A stretch of 64,000 nt of DNA from Lutjanus erythropterus (taxonomy: Eukaryota > Chordata > Actinopteri > Lutjaniformes > Lutjanidae): NCBI GenBank assembly GCA_020091685.1, contig CM034607.1, forward strand, positions 11,603,884 through 11,667,883, read 5' to 3'. Position numbers and translations under genes: made by a program. Under the pieces are notes generated by a model, which was not told where the DNA came from, ran no database searches, and was given only the letters and a program-made list of their open reading frames with translations. Below, piece after piece: positions 13,201-25,221 of the stretch (positions are counted from its first letter, which is position 1; every line of letters begins with the position of its first letter).

Positions 13201-14862
13201 CCCGAGGGCCCGTCAGAGCTACCCAGGTCCACGGAGTTGCTGTGCTGCTTGGGGCGCCCGGGGCCCGAGCTCGAGGCCAGCTGTCCGCTGTTCTGGAAGT
13301 AGGCATCCTGGGTGGACTCGGTGCTGCTCTGGGCTCGCACCGAGAGTGAAGACTTGGACATGCGAGGTGGGAGTGGGGGAGGAGCACCTTTACGATAAGG
13401 AAAGACTGAAGTGTCAGAAGAGCGGGAAAAAGGAAGACAGAGGCATAGTGGGCTGTTAAGAGCAACACAGGAACTATATCAACAGGGAGCAGGGGAGGTG
13501 GATACTTACAAAAGGGACAGACTGGAAGGAGAAGGTGAAAGGAAAAGCAAGGAGGGACATTTGTTGATATGAAAGGGGGGAAAGCAATACAGAGAGACAG
13601 AGAAAAACAACAAAATCATTAAGAAATAATGCCAATGCAAGATGTGACAGAAAGATTTATAAATGCAACTCAAAAGCCCTTCTTCTTCTCACCAAAAATC
13701 AGCTTTTGGTTTGGATTTCAGTGAGAGGCAGGCAGGGAGTGAAGTGGTGGAAAAGACAGACGTGACAGCAAGTGACAAAAAAGAAAACCCCTTCCCTTGA
13801 GCTAACTTAACTCGGCTTCTTAAGAAGATAAAGCAATTTCCTGAGAGAAATATTAAAATGAGAAGCACAGATTGTCTCTTCCTTCTCTCTCACTTCATTC
13901 AAATGTATACGCACGCACACACGCACGCACGCACACATGCATGTGCTCACGCACGCACACAGGGTTTATTTTCAGTGAATAAAGGATCAAACTTTAATGC
14001 ACTTCTTTCCAAGCATCTTCATCACCAGCCAGCCTGTCACAGTTTACAAAGATTCTAACCATGAGGCTCTATAAGCTCCACTATGGGAGCCTGCATGTAT
14101 GGAGGTGTGTGTCTTTGAGTTGTGTACTGTGTATGTGTATTTGATGTATATGACACTTCACAGAGGTTTTAAGGGGGGGATTTGCTGGTCTAAGCTTAGA
14201 AATTGAAGTCCTGGAAGGCACTAGAGTGGCTGTGCAGTTTGTACAAACACACACAAGTAAATGTAAGGACCCACACAAATAAATAAATCCAGATTTCAAA
14301 TTAAGCAGAGCTCTGTTGCACAATCAAAACTAATCTCAGTTTATTGATTTAAACCGATTAAACACAACTGAACAGATTTTAACAGAGTTTTAGGCTAATC
14401 AATATGGAGATTCTTGTTTCCAAAAATTGAATAAATAAATAACTAACTAAATAAATAAATAAATAGGAAACAAATTTGAGTGCTGTCAGGAACTAGGAAG
14501 TATAAAAGTGGAGTAAAGACATTATCTTTCCAGTGCTCTATATTCCTTAACAAAATGTTACACTGTTTTCTAGGTAGCTAAAAAGAAAAAAAGAAAACAT
14601 CATACTGTTTGCTAACTGGATAAAAACCACAGGACCTCCTGTCATATTGTTATATTGTTTGCTGGCTAGCTAAAAACTAAAAAAGCAGAAATGTTATAAC
14701 GTTTACTAGCTAGCTAAAAGGTTAAAAAACATTGTATTTTTTGCTAGCAAGCAAAAAACAGTAGATTGTTTGCTAGTTAGCTAAAAGTAAGAAAGGTTAT
14801 ATTGTTTGCTAGCTAGATAAAATATTAATATTAACAAAACATTATATTGTTTCCTAGCTATC

Positions 14863-14914
<52 letters not shown>

Positions 14915-17900
14915 ATTTTCAGTGACTAAAGGATCAAACTTTAATGCACTTCTTTCCAAGCATCTTCATCACCAGCCAGCCAACTATGGCATGCATGTAT
15001 GGAGGTGTGTATCTTTGAGTGTGTGTGCAGTGTGGGCATGTGTGTTTGTGGTTGATGCATACAACACTTCACAGAACTTTAATAAATATCGGACGGGGGA
15101 TTATCTGGTCTAAGCCTAGAAATTGGAGTACTGTAAGGCACTAGAGTGGCTGTGCAGTCTGTACAAACATACATAACCAAATATAGGCACCAACACACAC
15201 TCTATTAAGCAGATTATTTTCATTTTATTTTGCTAATTTAATGGTCTGCCTCTGAAGAACGAGTGAGAGCTGATGTGACATTCAGTACACATCAACTGAG
15301 CCACAGAGAGCGAGAGGAAGGGCAGAATATTTCCAAATCTGACACAGTGAATTAAGGATTTATTTCAAACAAACCAATGCTAGTGATTGCTGTAGCAAGT
15401 TAACTAAGATGGTTTGTTTGAGTTTTATTTAGTTTTTCGGCTGTTGGTTGAGAAGTTTAAATTTAATTTTAATTTCTTAATTTTAAGCTAGTGTTAAGGT
15501 TTGGTACATCATAACTTGAGGTTAAGCCATAATATCATCAGGCTAAAGATGAATCCATGTTTATTTTATTTATTTATTTGTTAATTTCGTGGATGAAGCA
15601 AACCTTTGTAGTGTATGTAGTGTAGCTAGCTCACCACTCGCACACATCTCCCTGCTGAACTTATCAGCCATTGCTGGGCTGACAGTTGCCAGTTAAAAAA
15701 TCTTTAAATATCACTCAACTCTACACTATCGCCCTGCTTACTGGAACTGGGAACATGATTGCAAAGATAAAAAAAAAAAAGAAATCAGGAAAAAAAAAAC
15801 ACAAATGCACAAGAACAGATGTTTCAAACAAAGAGTGATATAGGGTAAGAAAGCAAAAGAGTGAGACTACAGCAGGAAATGACATACTACAGATAGACAG
15901 AGAGGGAGAAAAGCAGCTGGAGACAGTAAGCTATCATCATAATCATGAGCAGTCCTGTACCTATTACTGAGCCAGAGAAACCTGCGATCACACAGGGGAG
16001 GGTGACAGGAGAGATGAGATACAGAGACAAGACGGAGATGACAGAGAACAAAGAGCATGCACAATAACATAACACACAAGGCGATGCTTATAGCACAGAC
16101 GCATATACACAAACACAAAGAAAGCAGCTGCTGCAGAGGAGCAGAAACGTGAAAACAGTCAGATCGTAGAACGAATAGAGAAGAAAAAAGGTTAAGAATT
16201 AAAAATGGATGCACTCATTGCATGCAGCTGCGCAATAAGTGTGTGCAGTTTATGGATGTGTGTGTGTGAGTTTGCAAACTTGTTTTGTTGAGGTAAACAG
16301 ACACAAGCTGTCATAAAATTCCTTCTCCTACTGGCTGTCCTACTGTGTCTCCCACCAGGCTGCCACAGCATTAAAGACAACCGCACGTCCTTCAAACTCC
16401 CACACAGACACCGCAGACACTCACCGGCCCCGCCTTTGATGCTTCCCTGGGGGCCCGACATGGAGAAGACAGAGAGGCAGTCGTCGTCCTGGGAGCAGCC
16501 GGCCTGGATGGCGCGGACGTAGCTGTGGCTGCGGGTGCGGAACACGCCTGGAAGATCCAGAGCCTCGACGGCTTGAGACTCCACCTCTCCGAACATGGTC
16601 TCACACACCGCCTCAAACTGACGGTTCAACGTGTCCCCCAGCTGGAGGACAAGAGGGACATAGTGTTGTAGTCAAGACTCCTGTCACTTGTTCCAAAAGG
16701 GTTCTTCCTGGGGACAAGCTGAAGAACCCTTTGTGGTTCTAGTTAGCACTTTAATTTCTATGAGTGTAACAAATGTATAATTCACACAAGTAAACACCAT
16801 TATTTGTTACCTGTGAGCTGGTCAGTGAGCGGGTGTAGCTGCGGGAGCGGGTGTGGGTTTTGGGTGTAGTTCGGCTGTTGGGGTAGGAGTCTGTACACTG
16901 CTTACATGAGTACCTGAAAGACACAAATCATACACACAATCAGCTTTACTGTTGACTAATAAATACAGCACAGCTATTTATTATTTACTTGATACTAAAT
17001 TCTGGATGTAAAATCTCCTGCCGTGCCATTTTTGTCAAAAACTCATGTTTGTTTCACTCAGCGACACACAGAACACCACAAGTATTAAATGAAATGTCAC
17101 TGAGTCAGGCTCTCTGACTGTGCCAGCTGGAGCCATTTTGAGTGTACTGCTGCGTCCTTATGTCAAATACCAAAAAAAAAGAAAAGAAAAAAGAAAGGAA
17201 TCACATAACTATTTTTTTTTAATCTTATTTGAAATCAGGTTTTGATTAATGCTTTTTTCATGCTGTTTAGACAAAAATGCAGTTAAATCTTAAAACTTTA
17301 CACCCAGTGACAAACACCAAGTTCCCAAAGAGTTCAACTATATAAAGACATCCTCTACTCTATATGTTATCAGGACATGAATGCTTAATTTGCTTTAATG
17401 CTTTCTATATCTTTTCTTTTAGTGACAATGAGATTGTGCTGTTTATACTAGCAGTGTGCAGTAACTGAACATTATCATTTATTATCCCTCCATAATGTAT
17501 CATAATGTGACAAAATCCTTATCTCAAGATAGTGTCATTCATAGCTGTCATCTCAAAATGAGTGATGAATGAAATCTGTCACAGAAAATCTTAAAGGGGG
17601 ACTCTACCAGTGTTACATCGCATTACTCAGCCTGTGAAAATGGTAATATAATGCTCACTGTGACTCTAGAGGGAGCTTTTCAAAGTCTGAGAAAATTACC
17701 CTGATGATGATCATGATGTATGTAATGTATAGATGTATTTAAGATGAGATGAGAATTGCTCGTCTGGTGCAAACTACAAAAAAAAAAAAAAAATCTAGCT
17801 TCCAGATTTACTTCCTGTAGAAGTAAGACGTCACGCAGCCTGTAGCCTTTACATTGTTTCACATATATAAAACCTCCCATGGACTAAAAATTCATAATAG

Positions 17901-20900
17901 AAGGAGTCATAGTTGACATTGTTTGCAGTTTGAGGTGTCCTGTCCTGTTGTACATATGTCTCTCTTATGATACTTACAGGGTTTATATATTACATCTGAG
18001 GCCTTTACTTGGAGGGTGTAATTAGAAATACTATCAAGTTACATTATTGGAAATGTAGGATTCAGTGTTTTGGGAGTTTTAGGGACCCTCAGCTTTATAG
18101 AAGTGGAAATAAATCTTTGAAGTGTCCCCTTTGAATACTTAAAAATATATTAATACGTCTACACAATTTCTAACAAAATACACTGTATGCATTTTAATCA
18201 AAATGGTGAATATGAATTTAAACCGTATTGTAATTATAATTTAATATTACAACACTTTTTGTCCATACTGTCTACGCCTACTTTGAACCCAGGACCTTAA
18301 ACTTGTGGTGCAGAACTTTTGTTTCCTCCCTCTGGCACAGTAATTACACAGAACTGTCAACGAGTACTTATGACCTATGCCTACAGGTGAACTACATTTG
18401 TTCTTTCTTTCAATTCCCTTTTTCCTTTTCCTTGACAGCAATCTTTTCTCTGAATGTTGAGTTTGATTTATATCTGTCAATCAGAAACTTTTCTTGCGCT
18501 CAACAGTTTTTAGTTTTTCTTCCTCTAGGTGCTGTAGCTAACTCCATTGCTACGGGTGCTCCCCTTTTCAGACCAGTCATTGCTGATTGATGTAAAATGC
18601 ATCACTACTGTAGCACAGGAATGTTGCCATAGACACAAGATTTAAAAAGTCTGGTATCCTGCGAAGTTTTACTTAGTAATGATAGGCTTAATCAGTATTG
18701 TGTGACTGCATTTGGCAAGGGCTTGAATGTAACATATGTTCATGAATGTAAAATCACTTCAACACCAAAAATGAAAGGAAATAAAGGCATGTAACATTTC
18801 TTGGGCTCAACAATAATATATTAGCATGATGCAAAATGTTCCTTCATGGTAAAATATCAGCTTTTAAATAGAGTAACCAGGTTCTCTACAGAAACATTAA
18901 ATGGGTGTATAGATAATAATCTTACTACAGCTAACTTGTACTGCCCTTTCTAGCAATTTAACAAAGACCAGCAGTCAACACTTATACAAGCACTCCATTT
19001 GTGACTTTTGACCTTTGATCCATGCTGATGGATCGTCTGAAGGCGTCCCTCTGGGCGATCAGGGTGGACTTAGGCGAGGCTTTTGGGCTGGTGTCTGAGT
19101 CGGCACTGTCATCGTCACCCATAGCCTTGATATAGCTGCCGCTCCGCATGCGACGGCATGGGATCTCCCCTCCGCTGTCCCCTGCCATGCCACCGCCATA
19201 TCCACCTCCCCAGTCTTCTGATGGGACCTGAGACACAATCACATTCACATGAACATTCACATGGACCCACGTAAGTAAAAAAAGGACCATGGAGGATTAA
19301 TCTGCAACAACTGTAGTGAGTACAAGTGTACAACCATGTAGAGTTTATATACTCAACAAAAATATAAACACAACACTTTTGTTTTTGCTCCCATGTTTCA
19401 TGAGTTGAAGTAAAAAAAACAATGTTCACAAATTTGTTAAAATAAACTTTAGTAAGTGCTGATTACACAACATGATTACTGTACAGGTGTGTCTTGAACT
19501 GGCCACGACAAAAGACCTTTTATTGTGCAGTTTTATCTTGAAAAAAGGACATTGAACTATGGCTGTTTCACATAGGACTACATATACTTTTTTTCCCCGG
19601 GAGGGCAAAGTCATGACTCACTCTATTCTCTCTCTGACTGACTAATACTTGCTGCCTTAGTTGGTTGGATTGGTTAGGCTGGTTAGGTTAAAGCATCAGG
19701 ACTGTTTTTTCTGGGCCAGTCTTGGCTTTGCCCTCCTGGGAAAAAAATGTTATCTGTAGCCTTTTGTGAAATAACTATAGATCGGTGCCTAGAAAAAGTG
19801 CTACTAAAAAAGGTTCTGCTAATTTTAGAACTGCCTTTTATTGTGACCAGTCCAAGGCACATTTAGTAGGCACAGAACTATGGTTATTTCATAGGACTAC
19901 AGGTATCGTTTTTTTCCCAGGAGGGCAAAGTCTTGACCTGTCATCCTCTGATCCTGATTGGCTTACCCTGATATTGTTACCCTAACCCTAACCAATCACT
20001 CCTTCCCAACTACTGGGAAAGTGATGAGGGTAGCCTTGAAATAAGCTGAGCAGGCTAATATTAAACTAATGCTAATGTTAAGCTAATGCTAGCATTGTAC
20101 CTTTACAACACTGGCTCCTGTGTTATTGTATCCTTTTCAGAAGCTTCTTCTTACTAATATGGATTTTAATAAATTTTGTTTTGTTTTTAAGTTTGAGAGA
20201 AACAAACCTTTTTGTGCACATCTTTTATTTCAACTCATGACAAATGGGAGCACAAACAAAAGTGTTGCATTTGTATTTTTGTTGAGTGTACATGGTCATA
20301 CTTGGTTTTAGTAAGCTCTATTATAAATGGGTTAAACAAATGAGTTAAAAGTAAGTATGCATTCTTCTTCTACACCTACTGTTAAGGGAAAAATAAGTAT
20401 GAATTAATTAGTGTTGAGATATTGAAGATGTTTTCACTGCACTGTTGGCAGCTTCTTCCCAATATCTGTTATTAAAGTCAAAGACTTCTCAAAACAGAAA
20501 TATATTTCATCTGTGAAAAATATTTCACACCTCGAACGGAAGGAAAGGGATGAATCAGACACACAGTCATGGCACACGTGCACCCGCTGTAAAGCCAACG
20601 CACCAACAGATAGCTCAAGCATGCTCACGCACACGATGAGAGCACACACACACATACGTGCACATGTATGCATACATGGGAGATGACGTTAAAGAAAGAG
20701 AGAAAGGGACAAAGGGACTTACAGAAAGAGAGAAACTCTGACAGCTGGAGAAACACTGACACAGAGAAGGAAAAACAGCGTAAGCTAGAAGCCAACAAAC
20801 AGAGAGCAAATAAACACAATAGACAAAAAAGGCAGGTAGACAAGCAGAGTGGACGGACAGACGAAAATGTAGGCAGACAGACAGGAGAGGTGGCAGACAG

Positions 20901-22192
20901 GGAGACAGACAGACGTACGGTGCAGGGGTGACAAAAAGAGGAACAGAGAAGCTGAGACTTAAGCGGGCAGAAAGCAGGGAGACAGATGGGTGGACGAATG
21001 AGGAAAACAAAATGAAAAATTCACACAGGAGCACAGTCAAGACAAGAAACTGAGAAGGAAGACGTCATACAGAACTGATAAGCAGTAATGAAATGAAACA
21101 AAAAAATTTACATTGACAAGTTCCCACTGTGGCCGTCATGTAAAACGAATGAGTCTTCATAACTAAGTCAGAATGCTTTCATAACGTTCATAATGTTGCC
21201 CCTCTCTGCACTGTTGCTGTAGTTTGTGTGAAATATTTTCTGGCATATTCATATGAGGTGACTTGTTTGTAAAATGTGGCAATATTTTTTTTTTAGATTC
21301 GATCAAATACACTGACTTTCCTGCCTGAAAATACAAAATATTCTGTGATCCGTGAAGAATGTGACCAATGAAAGTGAGAGCTGGGCAGTACATGCACACT
21401 AATGTCCTACTATTATTCTGAATATGATAAAATTGTGACGATAAAGTTTCATATTTGATATGGGTGGGAACCAGAGGTGCTAATATGCTAACTCATTCTG
21501 GGTTTGCATTCTGCAACACTCTATTCACTTTTAGCTTTGTTTTGATTTTGACGAACTCCTGAGAAAAATATGTGGCCTTTTGTCTTGCTTTCTGTTCGAC
21601 TTTCTTCACCAGCTCGTTGCAGGTTGCATACTGTCCGTTCTTCTGAGCTTTGCTTTCTTTTTTCTTTTTTTGCAGAAAAAAAGCAACCTGCTACAGCTGG
21701 AAATTGGTTTGATGTGACTGAGTTTGTGGGCCAGCAAACCAAAACAATGAGCTTGAAGAGGCTAAAAAGTAGTGCAGAGCTGCCAGGACCTGCAGAATTA
21801 TGTGAATTCATATTACATGGTCGTTTGATCCATTATTAATATAAAAATATTGACAAATGCACATTTAATTATGTAGCATCTTGGAACATGAGGATAGCTA
21901 TCAACCTTGTACAATGAATTTTATTATGGTGGAGGACCACTCAGTTGGATATGTAAATATGTGTGTGTGCATGTGTGTAAACGTGTGTGTGTGCGTGTGT
22001 GTGTGTGTGTGTACATACCACCTAATCCCACTCCTCTTCCAGTATTATGAAAGCATTGCACTATCTTACAGGAAGCAACAGTAGCTGCTTGAGCTGAAAG
22101 ACCCCTCGATCTTTCAGTTTTGCAAATGCCGTGAGGTGTATAGTCTCACATAAAAGCATGTGACCAAATGAAAACACCTACACACATTGACT

Positions 22193-22236
<44 letters not shown>

Positions 22237-25190
22237 CAGTGCCCCGGGGTTTTGGCATCCAGTTGAGTGTGTGTTTTTAAGGTCATCACTTAAAAGATGA
22301 TTCAGCCTAATCTCCCGATCCCCCTGGCCTTCTACTATCTCTCTCATTTTCTCCTCCTGCTCTTTCTCTCCTCCTCTCGCCGTGCCCCTTGGCTACCATC
22401 ACCTCCTTTATCTCTTTTCTATCCCTGAGCTTGCTCTGCTATCTCCGCATCCCTCCACCTTGCTCTTTTCCCCTGCGATCTTTGTCTCTCTTGCTCTCTC
22501 CGCCACCGTTTCTGTCTTCATTTCACTCTTGCTCCATATTCTCTTTTTTTTTTTTATCGTCCCTTATCTATCAGACACAGGCCGAGGGAAGGGGAGAAGC
22601 TCAGGGAACGGAGAGCGCCGGGCTCTGATGTCACACGTCGTGATTGTCGTTGACACCATGGGAGAAAACCTTGCACATGTCCCTTTGCCTCTGACCACGA
22701 TAATTCAGACTTGAGAAAATTCACTCATTTTTGTTCCTTTCATTTTCACTTCAAGCTGCTTCATTTTTTTCTTGCTTTTGTACAGCAAACTTGAGTGATG
22801 ACTTGTAGGTATAAGCTTGTACATACATGTAAATCTCCCCTATAACAAAAAAACTTTGTGACTTGAAGACATTTATATCCATAATTTTGAGATAATCCTT
22901 AATTTTTGCAAAGCGAACGAAAAACCATTAATTTGGAGTCAGTCGAACCAACAAACCTGATGATCAAATGGGAATACTTTTCTTTTCTCTCCTATGTTCT
23001 TATCCTGTCAGGTTATTTACATGGCTCATGTCCTTGATTGAACAGCAACACAAATCTGAACAGACTTAAGCTGTGGAAGAAGGATAAAATTAGAAGTATG
23101 CCAAGAAAGACGGTTCTCCTCCATTTTTCTTCAGTTTGTGGCACATGGACACTTGTGAGGTTTTTAATGTCATGCCCCAAACATTTCTCTGCAAACTCCC
23201 AAAAATAGAATGCACCTTAATAAGACTGTTGTGTTTAGTTGTCTGACTCAGCAGTATTTTAGCCACATGTGACAGTAAATGACTCACTTGACCTAAATTA
23301 ACTACCATTTTTACTATTTAGAGTTGAATTAACTGTTAATGGTTTAAAACTTGTCATCAGGGTATAGGAAATAGTTTTTTTACATTAAAAATACTGCTCT
23401 CCTTTCATTAAAAATTCAAATACAAGTATACTTCAATGAAGTATACTTCAATTTGTCTGCTTCTATTACTGCTTGTAGAAGTTCTGCAAGTTGAATGTTG
23501 TCCCGTACATTACTTTGCCCAGCGTATTGGGCTGACTGCACTAACCAGCATGCCGGGTCAAAAACAAAAAAAACTCAGTGTTGGATCAGTGGAAGAGGGA
23601 AATGGTTTGTACAACTCAATATGTTACGTCCCCCCAAAAAACAACATTGCATTGGGTTACTTTGTTGGGTAGTGCAATCAACCCAACCCAGAATGCTGGA
23701 TAGTTTTAATTCTTTACTGGGTTAGGGTAACTCATAGTGTAAGTTTGATCTTTTCATATGACTATAAGCAGTTTTTCCTTGGCTATTATAAGTCATATGT
23801 ACATTACTTTACTGCTGACTTTCTCCAATCTTCTACGCTTTCATTCATTTCTACGTACTGAACAATATTCAACTTGCAGTATTCTAAAACCAATAATAAA
23901 AGCAGACAAGCTGAATTATATTTCCTTTTGATTATACTACCAACATATCCAGGCTGGGTAAAAACAACCCCAACACAGCTATTTTTGACCCAATATATCA
24001 GGTTGTAAAACCCAACCCAACATGCTAGGACAAAAAAAAATCCAATGCTGGGTTACTTTTACTGGTGACCCACCGCATAAAGCTGGTGGCCTTTTTTCAC
24101 GCCTCCCCTCAGAGAGCTTGAGTCCTCCAGTGTTTTGTGTTGTACTGTGAGTATTTGGGTGCATGCTAGACTAAAGGTTGTGAGAACACTGTCAGCATAA
24201 CCTTTTTGTCAAGTGAAGGATCTCAAAATGCAACTGGTTGAGTTTCTGACATTTTCTTGAGGAAAGGAGAAAAATCATCTAAATTTAAAATGTTACACCT
24301 GCAAACCTGCAAAAATGTTTTCTGCCACCTGTGAGAAGCAGAAATGGGGAAAATAATTTCTGTTAGCGATTTTACACAACCAGCAGATCCAAGCATCCCG
24401 CATCATAAACATTCATTTGGATGCAGTTTCTGGCCACATCATGACTATATTTACTCTCCTTTTAGCTCTGCCACCTGAGGGACCTATCCAGTTCTTTAGC
24501 TGCTAAATGCTCAACATATGTTCACCAGCTATATGCTAATGGTATCGTGTTAGTGTTATTGGTGGTATAAAAATGTTTTATAGCCACTTTAAAGTTTAAA
24601 GTTGTTGAATATATGATATCTAGTCTTTACACACTTTGCTTCCAGAGAGCAACGCTTCATTTTAGAGCTGTTACTTCAATGTGGCACCTGTGCTGAAGTT
24701 GTCCTGAGGTTCAGTACTGGTGGAGAGGACTTAAACAGCTTTATATCTGCAGCTCCAGAAAGGACCGCTCTAAAGCGACAGATCAATCTGGCCAACTTCA
24801 GCACATCTAAGCTCAGCACAAAAATTCCCTCCACATGTTATCTGTCCCCTTCTCTCAAAACTGCAAGTGACGCCGGGAGATATGAGAAAAGCAGCAGCGG
24901 GGAAGTTCATGTTGCGTCCTGAGGTGTGAATGTGACGGTAGCCTAAGGCACGGAGGCAAATTGTGTTGAGGTTTGTCCTTTGAAAACACTAACACACATG
25001 ACCCTGCTCTCTCGGTCTCTTCTATCAGCAGACCTCAGCTGTGTCTAAAGGATGAGAGTTGGAAAAACACCAGGGACTCCTGTGGCTACCTGCTGTTTCC
25101 GTAGAAACACAGCCTGCATGGCAGCTCTACCTCAGCACAGCTGGAGGTTTGTGTGTGCGTGTTTGTGCGTTTATGTGTGTGTGTGTGTAT

Positions 25191-25221
<31 letters not shown>

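Larger units (their letters stand above)
13388..16424 (-). other. dlgap3 intron 4, containing a local duplication
   Basis: 3037 bp. Contains the paired segments 13960-14290 and 14912-15205, the TAGCTA-rich array between them and A-rich stretches near 15770-15800. No coding sequence seen. Confidence 0.85.

Noticed and set aside
12827..13459. 210-codon plus-strand open frame
   Set aside because: Antisense shadow of dlgap3 exon 5.
17592..18130. Possible MITE in intron 2 (AAAGGGGGACTCT / GTGTCCCCTTTG)
   Set aside because: The inverted match at the ends is under about 12 bp and the interior shows no palindrome or second copy, so it is not listed as an element.
19978..19992. Telomere-like ACCCTAACCCTAACC
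   Set aside because: Only two units, inside a transposon derivative; too short to mean an interstitial telomere.
22382..22714. 110-codon Leu/Ser/Phe-rich frame resembling a membrane protein
   Set aside because: Produced by pyrimidine-rich composition; similar frames appear at 33717-34025, 38065-38372, 41099-41454 and 44315-44739.
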